Below, one piece after another: positions 34,377 to 46,869 of a stretch of 64,000 nt of DNA. Below the pieces are notes generated by a model. That model worked only from the letters and a program-made list of their open reading frames with translations, had not been told where the DNA came from and did no database searches. The stretch's first letter is position 1, and every line of letters begins with the position of its first letter. The stretch is from contig CAJSYZ010000007.1 in the NCBI GenBank assembly GCA_910574455.1, positions 2,673,773-2,737,772 of the forward strand. The letters are read 5' to 3'. The DNA is from Trichaptum fuscoviolaceum. Lineage: Eukaryota; Basidiomycota; Agaricomycetes; Hymenochaetales; Trichaptaceae. The position numbers were made by a program, and so were the translations under genes.

Positions 34377-35075
34377 AAACTGAGTGCGTCGTCTTCAACC
34401 AGTGGCACTCAGGCTGGCAGTGCCATGGCACCGGCAGTGCTTACTACTACTACTACTACTACTAGTAGTAGTAGTAGTAGCAGTGTCGGACTTTTAATCT
34501 GAAGTTCAACTTGAAGTTGCAGGATCACTGGCATGATCCGAATCCAGTAGTCTGAGTACCCCATGCCCAAGTCTTATCATAGTACTACCACTGGCACTCA
34601 GGCTGGCAGTACTGCGACATCACGGTGTCGTGTCTAGTACTACTTACTCTACAACTTCTTCAAGTTTACGCTTCAACAGCTTGAAGCTCTTTCACCTCGA
34701 AGTCCCTGTCACCCAAAACCATTTATTAAGTCCCTCAGGTATTGGCGGTGAGTCATCTTTCAGTCTCCTAGTTGAAGTCACCGCATTCAATACTCACTGA
34801 CAGGCTACTACTACTAGTAGTACTATTACTATCAGTACTACTATTCGGTAGCCTGAGTGTTGCCTCGACTGCTACTAGTAGTACTCCGAGTCCGTGTTTC
34901 AGTCTTGCGATCGAACTTCTGCCCTGAGTGCCACCACTGGCAGTGACCGTGGCAACTACTACTATTCGGTTCGGACTTGGCAACTTGAAGCTGGAGTCTC
35001 CGTCACCTCTGAGTCTGGTAGTACTGCACTGGCATAATACCAGCTACTGGTCACTCCGAGTCAGACAGGCACCAG
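34377..35075. repeat. Spacer packed with palindromic words
   Basis: Nearly every line holds one of a few words: GGCACTCAGGCTGGCAGT, CTTCAACAGCTTGAAG, GTTCAACTTGAAGTT, AGTAGTACT or ACTACTAGTAGTACTA, and GACTCGGAGT-like strings. A 34-bp perfect palindrome of TAC/GTA triplets is centred at 34463/34464. No gene is visible. Composition and words match other spacers near the transposon and the FunK1 genes. Confidence 0.65.
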
Positions 35076-35108
35076 TTGAAGTTTGAAAGGACTCGGAAGG
35101 AATACAAT

Positions 35109-35123
35109 CCCCCCCCCCCCCCC
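35109..35123 (+). repeat. C15 homopolymer
   Basis: An uninterrupted run of 15 cytosines near the left edge of the Plavaka-linked gene region. The length is prone to slippage or sequencing error. Confidence 0.8.
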
Positions 35124-35299
35124 AAAGTTCAAGACTTGAACAAGATGAAGAATGCAGACCCAGACGGACCCGGCACCAATAGTAGGGCCCTTAACTCCGC
35201 GTCTCACTCGCGGTCACAACTCCGCCAAGTGACGCCGTTGGACGCCTACGTCGGACTCGGAGACACCTTTCGGCATGTGTCCTCCATGCCGCCACCGCC

Positions 35300-37383
35300 C
35301 GATACTACCAGTGGTGGAAATACGGGAAGAAGTGCCAGTGTACAACTTGAAAAAGGTCTTGCTTTTACGAAAGCGGTGATGGCCACTCAAACACCTCCGG
35401 AGAGTCGAACACCTACTCCGCACATGCTCTGTCCAGTTCCCCGGGTCCAGTCCAGCGTCATGGCTCCGGAGCTTCGAATAGCTCAAGTCTCACTGGTAAC
35501 TTAAAAAGGTCACATAGTGCAGGCAACGACCCGGGTCGTTATGGTAAACGGGCACGGTCTGAGAGTTATATAGGAGGTGCCCTGCCTGAAGGTTCGCCTG
35601 CGAGTCAGGCTCGGACAACGCGGGGTTTATCAAAGAGACATTCTCCGATCCCTAGTGATTGCGGGTCGCTCACTATGGCTATCAATAATGCCAAAGCTGG
35701 CATGTCCACTCTTGAGGAGTACGCGTCCAAGACTATTGAAAACACTCAACGTATTGACCTGGTTCACCCGACTGGAAGCACTGGCAGTCAAGGTACTGAG
35801 GCAACCTTCATCCCTGCCACTGGCAGTGAAGCACTTCATGTTAGCGCACAGCTGGTTGAACCTGGGAAACAATCTTTGGAAACGGACAAGGATGCGAATG
35901 TTCGGCTCAATGCTATGGAGAAGACGATTCAGCTGCTCCTAGAAGGGCAGGAGGCTGTTTTTAGTGCTGTAGCCCAATTAAGATTGTCGGTTACTCACCT
36001 AACTGATTGTGTATCCGGAGTAAGTGACAATGTCAATTTTCTAAAAAGAATGTCATCTGAAAACATACGCTTGTTAGAACCGAGCACCAGGCGATGCTGT
36101 CATAGCAAGGAAGGCTCTCGATGCTATGCTGTACTTCCTCTTTGAAGCCTCCGCAATCGTCCTTGATTTCAATGATGACGAAATACAAAAGTGCATTTCC
36201 TCTGCATCAAAGTCCCGCGGTCTCGGTCAGTTTCATCACTTCGATGTTGGACGGACTGGCCTCCTGGGAGTCATGAGAGACCATCTTCTCAGATACTATA
36301 TGACATGCATAGATCAAGAAGATGGCAAGACCTATCATACATTAACGAATGATGCACCACATGCGCAGTATGTTAAAACGCTAGAACGCCCTCGCGAGTT
36401 CTACGTGGGCTTGGATAAGGAGTTCAATCAGACCGACTTCTCCACTATGGATCCCTCTCGTCTTTTCCATTTCTTCCTGCCATTATTCCAGATCCATCTC
36501 CGCGCACTCTGGGATATCATCGTTGATGTAGACACGTTGATCCAGAAACTGGATCATTTTACCTGCACCGTTGAAGAAGATAGGTCTGTAGTAATGGTTC
36601 CTGCTGTGTCTCGCCTTTATGAATACGGCGAAACGGATGGCAATAAGAAACTCCGAACACATGCGCGTGAGCTGTATCCCGATTTCTTTACGGCTCCAGG
36701 TCGCAATGACGATGGCGATGAACTTCCTAGTTTGGATACTGCAAGTCGGGAACTGGCGCTACGTTTTTGTACCAAGGTTGACGCCATGTTTCAGGACAAT
36801 GTCTCAGTAGAGGCTATATACGATCACGACATGCGCGTACTTAAAGAGGCGAAGGGCCTTTCATCTCTTTCTTTATCACAGCTCGTTATAGGGGATCTGA
36901 AATCACTTCCAAACCGCATTGAGGCTTCCTTCAGGGCGTTGGAAACTCTTCACCTCCGCTTGATAAATGGGTTTAAAATCGTCAGGAGATGGTTGGAAAT
37001 TGTCTCCAACACAAAGGTATTCAAACTCCTCATGGGCGCTATCGGAAGCCCCTATCCGCAGCTTTCTCAACGAGATAATACACCAACGGGCGGAGTCAAC
37101 TGACGCAATCCTCGATGCTTTTAACAATTTGCACAAACATACAAGCGACGCCAAAACTCGCGAATCTGCAAAGGATGCTGCACAGGCCATGACTACGTTG
37201 TTTCGCAACCTGGATTCACGCGGTGTACCCCCAATTCCTTCAAGTTCTATTGGTGCTAGTGCATGGAATGCGACAGCATCCAGCCTCGCGCAGCCTCGCG
37301 ATTATCTAGAGGAGCTGATACAAAATACGGGCAAAAACGTGAAGGATTGTGAAAAGCTCTGGTATTATCATCGTATGCAGTGA
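35300..37383 (+). CDS. Large unknown gene beside the Plavaka transposase (ORF-X)
   Basis: The first long frame is Ser/Thr/Pro-rich and basic (NLKRSHSAGNDPGRYGKRAR, RGLSKRHSPIPS) and then forms a possible coiled coil (MEKTIQLLLEGQEAVFSAV). The second frame (from about 36126) is a 320-residue mostly alpha-helical segment (REFYVGLDKEFNQTDFS, FHFFLPLFQIHLRALWD, NRIEASFRALETLHLRLIN). An intron of about 92 bp (36970-37061) with a CCGCAG acceptor would continue it as GFLNEIIHQRAESTDAILDA, ending CEKLWYYHRMQ and TGA at 37381-37383. I recognise no known domain. The gene converges on the transposase, and its position suggests transposon cargo. The exact start and the first intron near 36100 are not resolved. 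Confidence 0.5.
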
Positions 37384-37943
37384 TGGGTTGGGCCACAGCG
37401 ATCAGTAATTAATGTATGTGATGAAGTCTCTTCACTCTCTAATATGCGCTCACTGCAGGCATTTAGCTCTTCTCTCCATCAAGCCGTTGCAGGGCAAAAC
37501 AAGCAACCGTTCCCCGAAAGTTGTCTGGGAAATATTAAGAACTCCGAGGTGAAGCTATGACTTGAACTACCCATACAATCTCTGAGCTATGCCAGTGTCT
37601 TCTGTTTCTCCTTACATATGTCACTTCGTGAATTGTTGATAATAATTGTTACCTCGTACGATGAATACCATGATGTTATTGCCAGTGTAAACTGTACAAC
37701 TTGAACTTGAAAGCAAGCCAAGAGTATGATGTCAACTTGAAGTTAATACAGCCTAAGAGTCGATGCCTTGATTACACTTGCATGGCATCATGATCATGAT
37801 GCCACTACTAGCAGCAGTGGCTCAGGCTGGCACTGGGTCTGTTTCATTTACATCTCTTTCTTTAATTGCCATATCCTCACTTTCAAGTTGTAGGTTTCAA
37901 TCTACTTTGTAGTATGTGCTACTAAATGAAGAGTTTATCTTTA
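37384..37943. repeat. Short spacer between convergent genes, with palindromic words
   Basis: Contains GTACAACTTGAACTTGAAAG, GTCAACTTGAAGTTAA, the 14-bp palindrome GCATCATGATCATGATGC region near 37785 and GGCTCAGGCTGGCACTGG. No gene. Confidence 0.45.
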
Positions 37944-40900
37944 TCATTGCCAATGTCTGCTTTCGTACAATGTTTCGTGCATGTGCATGTCAGCAAATCG
38001 GTTAACATAGAATTTATCATAAAAATCCAGGGACTCCTCAGGTGTCAATGACTTCGGAGGACATTCATCACCCTTCGGAACCCCCAGGAGGTGGGCTAAA
38101 CGGAGGATGTCCCCTACATCTATCACAGATAGCTTCGGAGCCTTGCAGTCGCGGTGATAGCGACATCTGCCATTCACTCCGGTAGTACAGCATCCGACAC
38201 GGGCGGTAGAGCTCTCTAACTCAAACTCCGGTTCGACTATCCACATTCTTGTTTTGAGGTCGGGTGAATCTCCAACACGCTTGAAAAATTGGACGAGAGC
38301 GCAGTTCTGATGCTCCCCTTTAGCGGTGAAGGAAAAAAGAAGCATAACACGGGCAACTCTCATTCCTGCAAACCCCTTTTTTTGCGAGTATTAACTCGAA
38401 CAAGGACTGCGTCACGTCTTGCTTTTCCGCGCCAAGAGGGATTGGACCTGATCACCTCCCTCATTGCTTGTTCTATAGGGATCGATTCGCCATGGTAGGC
38501 AAAGAAAGCGGTGGCTGAATGGAAAATTGAAAAGTCATTGCTCATGTCCAATTCAACTGCTGGTTCGGCTCTGCCAGAGGAGCCCCTTAAGTTGGAGTTG
38601 TGCTTCTCGTACTTGTTGAATAAGTATTCTTTAATGAGCTGTCGGAGTTTTCGGAGCTCTGGATGGCCTTTTATCGCCACAAGAGCCGTGAGCTGCTTAG
38701 GGTACACCGTACTGGACTCTGCAAGGATGACAACAAAGAAGTCAGATGTGCAGCACCAAAAGCATGGGTTACTAAGTAATACTAACGTTGCTTCGAAGCC
38801 ATTAAATCAAGCTCAAAGGGTCATTTTTGCCACCCAAGCGCATCTGGCGTTCAGCATGTTGTATGTCTTGAACCGCAAAACGCTGTGGCCCATGCACTAA
38901 GCTCCCGGGATCTTCCAGGTCTGCAATTTCGTTGAGTTCATTCTTGCCCACAATGTCATCGAAGAAGTCCTCTGTATCATCGCTTGCCCTTGCCAATGGA
39001 GCACCATGATGTTGCACCTGTTCCCTCCAATTTGAGGTCCTCTCAGCTTCATCCTCCTCCGACTCTGACATATTCTTGCGCAGAACATCACGCAAAGCTC
39101 TCCACGAAGCCTCCGCCAACGAATCGTCCAGCATTCCACGCCTTTTGAAGTCTGCCCTGGCTGCAATGAGTTTACTTAGTCGTTCGTTTGCTGTGATCAT
39201 CTGACCCAAAGGATCATTTCTGTTTGAGCGTCGCCATGTTTCCTTGACCGCGTAAATGTGTTTATTCTCTGTGATTGATGAGCACAGCCCGCTCGGTGCA
39301 GCAAAGAGAGGGATCATTGTAGGATAGTGGACCATGGCATGCTGTCGTGGCAGTGAGAAGTTATCCCGGATGCCCTTGGCTATGAATATTTGCCGAAATT
39401 GATGAAAGTGATCCAGAGAGGCTTTTATTTGATCAAGAGTTGAGGCTGTAATCGTGTACCGACGCACAAGGTAACAGAAGTCCAGAAATGCACTCAATGC
39501 GCGAATCATATCATCGTGCGCAATGCCCACGATAGCCGGAAGATACACCTAAGCAAATTGCATCAAATATCAGCAAACCACCGCCTCAAACAAGATAGAA
39601 AGGTCACATACTTTCATAAGTGCCTTAGAATCATTGCCTGTCCATTGCTTGAAGCCTCGGCCTTCGGGGAATCTACGAAGTCCAGGAAAGGGAGCAGCAA
39701 CTCTTATTCTACGTGGAAGTTAGCAAAGGCATTTGCAATATATGTCTTGTGAGAGACGGTACCTTCTATCCACAACGTCCAGCTCCGTCGTGGTCAAGCT
39801 CTGGCAAATCCACTCAACAAGGTGATCCTTGAATACGCCTTTGATGATTTGGTGCAGTAGGTCTGGAGAAATGAGATCGCATATATCTGCACGCGGAAAA
39901 TCATTGGTGAAGGGCTACGGAACATAGTTGCGGTAAGTGCATCTAATGGACAACTTGAAGTTGGAACACATACGACGATATCTTGGTGGAACCCATACTC
40001 CTTACGAATTGTGGCTCTACTTATGCTATTGTCATCCACCTGTTCTATCAATCGTTCGTGTAGCTCTTTTGTTCGAGGATTTGTAACAAATTCCGGATTA
40101 TCTAGGTTCTTGTGAGGTGTTGTACATCTATATAGTAGCTGCATTAAGCCATTTTCTCGAACTCGAGTCGGATGTGATTTTTGGAAAGGACAATACTTAC
40201 TTGCAGCACCATCCAGTGCATATTGCGCATAGACTCACCTGTTCCGGATAATCGGCTATATACGAGCCGAGTCCGAGAACCGACCTACGCAAGTGACCAT
40301 CAGGGCACCGGAGCATGGTTTGTTCATTGTTTATAGACATTGCGGTCTTCAGTGGACTCAAGATTCTTGATATAGATGAATGAAAGATTTGATGTCTAAA
40401 GCGACGGAAGTCATCTGACTTTTCGTATTGCCGCTCAGCTGCAAACTTGAAGTGTCAGAACACAATCGAATAGGTCACTTCAAGTTTGTAACACACACTC
40501 TTTGGTATTGCTAGAAATGCTACGAGCTGGACTGTATTCAACTTTTGGGACCGCCGGGCCTTGTTAGATACATTTCCTATTGAGAGATATAACGGATAAT
40601 ATTCGTTGTTGCCAGTTCCAACGGAAACTGTTGTCTTGTCACTCCCTAAGATCACCGGAACAAACATGGACCCATGGACTGCTTTATCTTCGGCGTAGAT
40701 TTTGTTCTAAGTCAAGGATAATCAGAACACTTCCTCGAACTTCGAATGCTGCATGATTTATGACTTACAGCCTGTTCCCAAGCAAAATTTCCGGACATGT
40801 AGTTTCTGAAGACTCGTTCTTTGTTGTCATCAGAATCCTCCTTCGGCTGATATTCACGAAACGGGACATAGTCGAATTCGCCTTCCAACGCCGGATTGTC

Positions 40901-41937
40901 CACCAAATTCCGGATCACTTCCAAAGGATCCCGATACCATACATCATATTCTTTCCTCTTCCATGACTCGGTATTGTCATTTGTCACCTTTTGGCCATTG
41001 TCGTCTGTGTAGAAGTTACTAAAGGATTTCCAAGACACATCACCGACTTTCGTAGCATCAATGATGTTATACATTTTTTGCGCATCTCCATCGAGTAGCG
41101 TACTAGTTGAACCCAGATCCAAGTCATCGTCAGGCTCTGTCGCATCCAATTCGGAACATCCGCAAGATTTTTACATTCTCCGCCGCCTGAATCAGCTGAT
41201 AAGCCTTCATGATTCCCAGAAGCTTTGTTATGTTCCCAGCAGACATTTGCTCTTCCCGATAGAGAAAATCTGCGAGCTCAAAATCTGCTCGGCACGAATA
41301 GGGAAACCAGTCATTTGACGCAGATTCGTTTCGCGGAGCGGGTGAGTCTTCATATTCCAAGAAGTTCCCTTCTGCATCGCATGGAGTGGCTGCACAATGT
41401 TTGGTGTCAAAATGCTACAGTAAACCGGGAACAATTGATTTGGCGCGCACCATTCAAGTATCTGTGATACACCTTCAAGTTATCCTCGCTCTCCTCATAA
41501 TCTCCAATGTCGGAATCCAAGTCTTCAGAACGGCCACTGTCACTTCCGGTGACAGAATGGGACAGAGAATCAGGTCTGTCCAAATCTTGAAGCAGCTCGT
41601 CTCGGCCTATACTGAGCATCGAGATATCCTGTGTAAGCATGGAAATATCGTAATCGTAGGAGTCAGAGCCGCTCTCAAGATGACCCTCTGATGGAAGTTC
41701 GGACGACCTCAGGAGAGCTTCAAGTTGAGGACTTGGAGCTCGTATGGGTCGAATAGGTGACGATTCATATTCATGACCACAAGCAGAAGAACTTGCCAAG
41801 AATGACGTCGGATGAGCTGAATATTCATGTCTTGCTCTTCCAGATTGACTCTTGAACGTCCTACTACAGCCGGGCAAGGTGCATCGAATAGTTGGTGGAA
41901 AATGAAAGGGATCGTGCTTTTTCCGTGTCGCTGGCAT
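37944..41937 (-). CDS. Plavaka-family DNA transposase
   Basis: Cut-and-paste transposase of the Plavaka group, described from basidiomycete genomes. The ATG at 41937 starts MPATRKKHDPFHFPPTIRC, leading into a C2H2-like finger (CTLPGCSRTF then HEYSAH). Family blocks follow in order: HRYLNG joined across an intron to ATPCDAEGNFL; ADFELADFLYREEQMSAGNI; KMYNIIDATKVGDVSWKSF; FVPVILGSDKTTVSVGTG and NEYYPLYLSIGNV (about 40660); LGLGSYIADYPEQ; KEYGFHQDIV; FPGLRRFPEGRGFKQWTG; VYLPAIVGIAHDDM; FSLPRQHAMVHYP; GLCSSITENKHIYAVKE; and a C-terminal FSFTAKGEHQNCALVQFF to DKFYVNRFADMHMHE. There are several short introns. The junction near 41165 (ENVKIL to ATEPDDDLDLG) changes frame without an obvious intron and may be a lesion. 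Otherwise it appears complete. Confidence 0.85.
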
Positions 41938-42209
41938 CAACTTGAATGTAACCTCAGTAGTAGTACACGTTGACAATTGGGACTCACAGCTGAGCCTCAC
42001 TGGCACTGGCAGGCTGCTAGCACTGGCAGTGACTCGGACTCGGAGTGCCAGTGAACTTGAACCTGAGTTAAAATTAGTCATAGAGTAGTCACGGTAGTAG
42101 TGGGCGTAAATTTTCAACTTGTCTAAGATAGACGCCCCCGCCTCCCTGATCTTGAACTTGCACCTTCGACACATCTTATCATCATACAAGTCTCAAAACA
42201 CTGCACAAA
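41938..42209. promoter_or_regulatory. Bidirectional promoter region of transposase and ORF-Y
   Basis: 272 bp between divergent start codons. It holds CTCACTGGCACTGGCAGGC, GACTCGGACTCGGAGTGCC, AACTTGAACCTGAG and AACTTGAACTTGCACC words on one strand or the other. No TATA box is obvious. Confidence 0.4.
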
Positions 42210-45200
42210 ATGTCAACTCAAAGACAGACAAGAGCTAAGAACAGCGAAAAGCACCCCGGAGCAGTCGTTGGACAACTCAGAACAAGACGAACACAGGAGG
42301 AGATATTGCGGGAGAAGGAAGAAAAAGAGAAAAGGAAAGTACGGCAGGCAGAGAGGCGGGATGAGGCATTGAAGGAGAAGGAAGAGAAGGAAAAGCAGAA
42401 GGAAGAGCGGGCAGCCTTCCGCAGAGCTGCGGCCCAGCAAGTCGCGGTTGCGAAAGAGAGGAAAAAACTCGCTGCGGAGCAAAAACGGGCAGCAAAAGAA
42501 CAAGAGGCAGCTGACAAGGTTCGCAAGAAGGTGACTGCAGCAGAGAACCAAGAAGCAGCGATGCTAGAGACCGTAGAGCTTGAAAACAACTTGTCAAAGG
42601 CTCTTGAGACACGCACCCAGATGGGCTCAACAGTGCCCAAACTCACTGGCAAACGTGGACGTAGAAAGCCAAAAGGCGAAGCTAGCAGTAAGTCTTCAAC
42701 TTTAGATCAGTGATGACACAGATCATTTGAACTGGCATAAACAGACTCGAAGAACGATGTTAAAGACGTATCGGGTTGTGAAGATGGACACAACGAAGAC
42801 TTGGATATTCGTGAGTAACATTGCCTATACATTTTCAGATGATCTCAAAGCTTGGAGGTTGAACACTGTGACTCACCTTAATGCGAAGCAGCGAGTATGG
42901 ATGAGCCAAACAGGGAGCCTGCAAAAAAGGCTAGGAAAGAAGATTCCAAAGGTGAACTTCCATTTCGCACACGTGTGCAGACCGCAAAGATGTCCAGGTC
43001 TGCCGCCACCGTGACTCCCAGCGACGCATTCTTTCACGCTCCTGCAGGACCGAACGAGAGTCTTTCTGGTGAAGAAACGGACATAATAGACTCGCCCGCT
43101 ACGTCAAGGCGGAACGACAAGACAAAACGCCCTGTCAGGGCGCTTTGCAACACAGATGATTCCACTTTCATTGGTGAAGAGGGTGGAGGTCTTGAGGTGC
43201 CAGTGGCAGGGATAGACTCAGAAAGGATCAATTTGTGAGTTTGAGGTTTGAATCTTGCATTGCGTCTGAATCAGTATCTGGTACTGTCAAGTCGATGTAA
43301 TGGTGAGTGAGAAGCTTGATTTAGACTCAATTATTAAACTCATACTAGTATGATCATCATCATCCCGACTACCTACTCAGGCTACTACTACCGTGACGCT
43401 CCCGGGCCGAGACCCAACTTCAAGTTGGAAATCCTTCACCTGCAACATTGACGCTCTTGTCTTTGCTACCACTATATTATGAGCCTTGCTGACGCAAAGC
43501 TGCACCAGACACACCGTCAAATTGCCAGATGATGAAAACTTAAGTCCCTGGGAGGATGAAGGAGAAACAATAACCCTTACAAGCTATCATGGTGTAAAAA
43601 ATAGCACAATCAGCGTGCAACAGAAGGCACATCTTGTCGATTCGGAATCAAATGTTGTGAGTTGACGGAGCATTAGAATGGCAGATGCAGTCTGAATAAC
43701 TTGTTTATAGGGCGGAAGCGATCCGAAGAGGCTAACAAGGCCGGCTCAAGCTTGTGTGAGTCCGACTGATTACTGTTCGATTCATGTCAGTTGCTCCATG
43801 ACCGTTTGTTCATATTCCTTCTATTATTTATCTGCCAACTGCCGTCTCATGAACAGGATGGAGGTAGCAGCAACGTCAACTCGAAGAAAAGGAAGTTATT
43901 GCGTGACACTCTTTCCGGGTCGCAGGTTTCAACGGTAAGCGATGTCATATCATTCTACATTTTTTCAATCTACTGAGTAATCCCTTCCCGTACTCGAGGA
44001 TAAGAATAACAAGATAAATCCAGGTGGACAGGTGAGTACCAGACAGTGATCTTCATGGTACATCCTTCCTTCATTGCTTACTGAATTGGTATTTTGATAG
44101 GATGCAAACAAGAGGACTGCTATTTCGCAGCTTAGCGCACCGGTAAGTCTATCTTATCTCAACTTCTCTCGTTCCCCCCTTATTTATGGTTGTAAGGTGC
44201 AATCACTAGCCTTGGAACCCCGTGTACAGGTATGTGTGAGTGTCGATGCACTGTAGGCTCACTTCCGGTGCTCTCCTGTGGCAACTATTCGTTTCCTTCT
44301 TCACTTCAAGTTGAGCGCTAATGTGTGAATATGAATAGGACATCACAGTCACAAAGAACGGAAAGAGGAAGTCGCCACCAGACACCGACTCTCAGGTTAA
44401 TGTGGTAATTCTTCTACCTTCACGTGCAATGAATTCCTTCATTTTATGTTTACTTATTTTAAACCATCTCAATAGGCTAATAAGGCTGTCAAGATCAAGA
44501 AGTCATTGTTGACTGACATGGACACACAGGCCGGTGCCACAGTAAGCGTCAATTCTATGGTAACCGGCATTTTAAGTTCGTATCTGATCAGGCGGAAAGG
44601 ACTTGAGTAAGAAGAGGAAACCCTCTGACATTCCTTATCGGCCTGAGGCCGATATGACAGTAAGTGCTTCTTTTCGAGCTGTTCACTTGCCACGGATAAC
44701 AGCTTTCTGACGTGCTGCAGCCGGAGCTTGGATCCGCTACCTCTAATCGCAAGAGGCAGTCGCTGGTGGCTGATAATGAAGTAAGTGAGAGTCGATTGAT
44801 ACACTCTAAATGTAGACATTCACCTTTTTTTCTTACTAATAGTCTGGTGGTCGAAAGATGTCGTTAGCACCTCGAGCACCGTCCCTTGCAATGACGAGAG
44901 CATCCTGCACCCCCGGACCCGAAGTGTTAGTGACTGGGGCTTATCAAGGTCATCGCAAAGTCTCTCGGACTACTAGCTCAGTTTGTCGAATCAAATTCAT
45001 TTCTATGACATATTTTGCTGATTTACTTATATGCAGACATCAGTGGGACTTGAGGACAAGGATCAAAATGAAGGAAGGGAAGGATCTCGCGTGCCAGGCA
45101 GGAAAAGGGCGACGAACCAGTGTCTCCCTCCCGGTACTCAGGCAGGATGGACTCATATTCTATTACCTTCACTATTTCGCGCAGTTGGAAAGTCCGTCAC

Positions 45201-46543
45201 ACCATGGCAAACTCCGGACAATAAGCTCATCAGCTCACTGTGGGGGAAAGTGTTTGATTCTGTGGAATTCAGTTACGAAACTCAGTTCGCCGATATCTGT
45301 TTCTAGTTGAGTCAATCTAACTTATCTCCAAGTCACCTTTACCAAATTGAGATGCGATCCTTGTATTTCAGGTGGCCCAGAGATGCTCTGATAGCTGGCG
45401 CAAGAAACTTTTTGAGAAAGCTGAGCAATCAGTTGCAAGTTTTATCAGCGGCGAACAATCAAAATCAATGCGAAACGAAGCAATTGTGAAGACGTTGCAG
45501 TCGCTAGTTGACAAGAAGAAAGCCGAACCGTTTCTATGGGAAAGCTGGTATAGTATGGAGAGGGTAAGTAAAAGAGTATTTATTGTCGCATTTTGTGTCC
45601 ATGCATTGACCCTAAATGTACAGAAGCAAGGACTGTTCTGCTCTGACCTTGTGGTCTCAGTGTTGTCCGTACACATTGTCTTGGCCATGGGTCGGCATAA
45701 AATACTGGACAGAAACACCATAGGAAAGCCTATCGGTGCCCTCGCCCTTGCGGCAACAGCGGTATCTACTTTTTTCAGCACTTATATTGTCCTTATTGCT
45801 GATCTTCCCATGGATAGGTCAAGGTTGCCATTGATAAACAGGTGGCTCGGTTGCAAAATATCAAAGAAGAACTTGGCGGCGCTGAGTGGTATTTCACTAG
45901 CGCTCTGTGGCAACCTCATACGGACGACTATGTTAACTTGTTGTCAAATCCCTCTTTCTTCACTGAATCAAACTGGGAAAAGGTTCGATCCCGCCTCCTA
46001 GCTTACGATGCCAGTACAGATATCGATACGAGAAAGAACACCGAACTTGTTGGATCGGGTATCACTGGCAGGGACTTCTCCTTGTATTTTGACGTTATAG
46101 ATGCAGATTCGACCTGCGAAAAAGCGTATGACGAAGACGCTGATAATTGGGAAGACGGAACCGACGATAAGGGTGAAGAGCGTGAGGTGGCTGAGTATAG
46201 AGGCGAGGTGGAAGGTGATGCAGAGGACGAGCATGCTAATGCTGAGGGTGACGACAACCTGAGTGAGAGCGGGGACGAGGGAGTTGACAAGATTGAGTGC
46301 AAGGGAGATGATGACGGCGAGGGCGATGACGACGGCGAGGGCGATGACGACGGCGAGGGCGATGACGACGGCGAGGGCGATGACGACGGCGAGGGCGAGG
46401 ACGACGGCGAGGGCGAGGACGACGGCGAGGACGACGGCGAGGGCGAGGGCAAGGACAAGGACAAGGATTTAGGTGGAGATGGTGATCATGAGGAGGACGA
46501 CGCTTCAAAATGGGATTCGGCTACGGACTGCGTAGACTTCTAA
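42210..46543 (+). CDS. Plavaka-linked accessory gene with many microexons (ORF-Y)
   Basis: The ATG at 42210 begins MSTQRQTRAKNSEKHPGAVV, followed by a long charged helix (EEILREKEEKEKRKVRQAER). Proteins of this type often accompany transposases in mushrooms; their role is unknown. Exon 1 ends at GTAAGT (42687) and joins NSKNDVKDVSGCEDGHN. From 43.7 to 44.9 kb there is a ladder of tiny exons, each with a basic KKRK/NRKRQ/KKRKPSD-like patch and separated by about 60-100 bp introns. A folded region follows: GTQAGWTHILLPSLFRAVGK, the exon from 45372 (VAQRCSDSWRKKLFEKAEQ), QGLFCSDLVVSVLSVHIVLA and EELGGAEWYFTSALWQPHTD. The C-terminus is very acidic with DDDGEG repeats and ends ATDCVDF, TAA at 46541-46543. 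Basic patches plus an acidic tail suggest a nuclear or chromatin role, by inference. Confidence 0.65.
46307..46450 (+). repeat. Coding 18-bp minisatellite (DDDGEG)n
   Basis: Unit GATGACGACGGCGAGGGC repeated about five times, then GAGGAC variants and shortened units. It encodes an acidic tail. All six frames stay open through it, which explains the long shadow frames on both strands. Confidence 0.9.
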
Positions 46544-46869
46544 GGGCAAATCAATCACTAGTGAGCCTCTTCTTTTCGTTTCTGTCCGTGCGCTCAACAT
46601 TATATTACCATCGACTCGCAGAGCAGTCTTCAATTCTGCATGTTCTTTGGCGTAGCGGTAGAAACAAAGGCACGGCAGCGAAATGTGGCCTGCCACTGCC
46701 CGTCACGGAAGAGGTTCAGGATAATGTCGTGGCGGATCCCATGATAGCGACTGCTATGCTTAGTCTTGCGTAAATGACTGATGTACTTGAACGCTGAGGC
46801 ACTGATAGCTACATAATGTTGTCTTATATATTTCTGATGCAATGAAATACTTGGATCGTTCTTATGCAC

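Noticed and set aside
46003..46508. Long minus-strand Ser/Pro and Arg/Pro repeat frames
   Set aside because: Shadows of the 18-bp coding minisatellite, which keeps every frame open.
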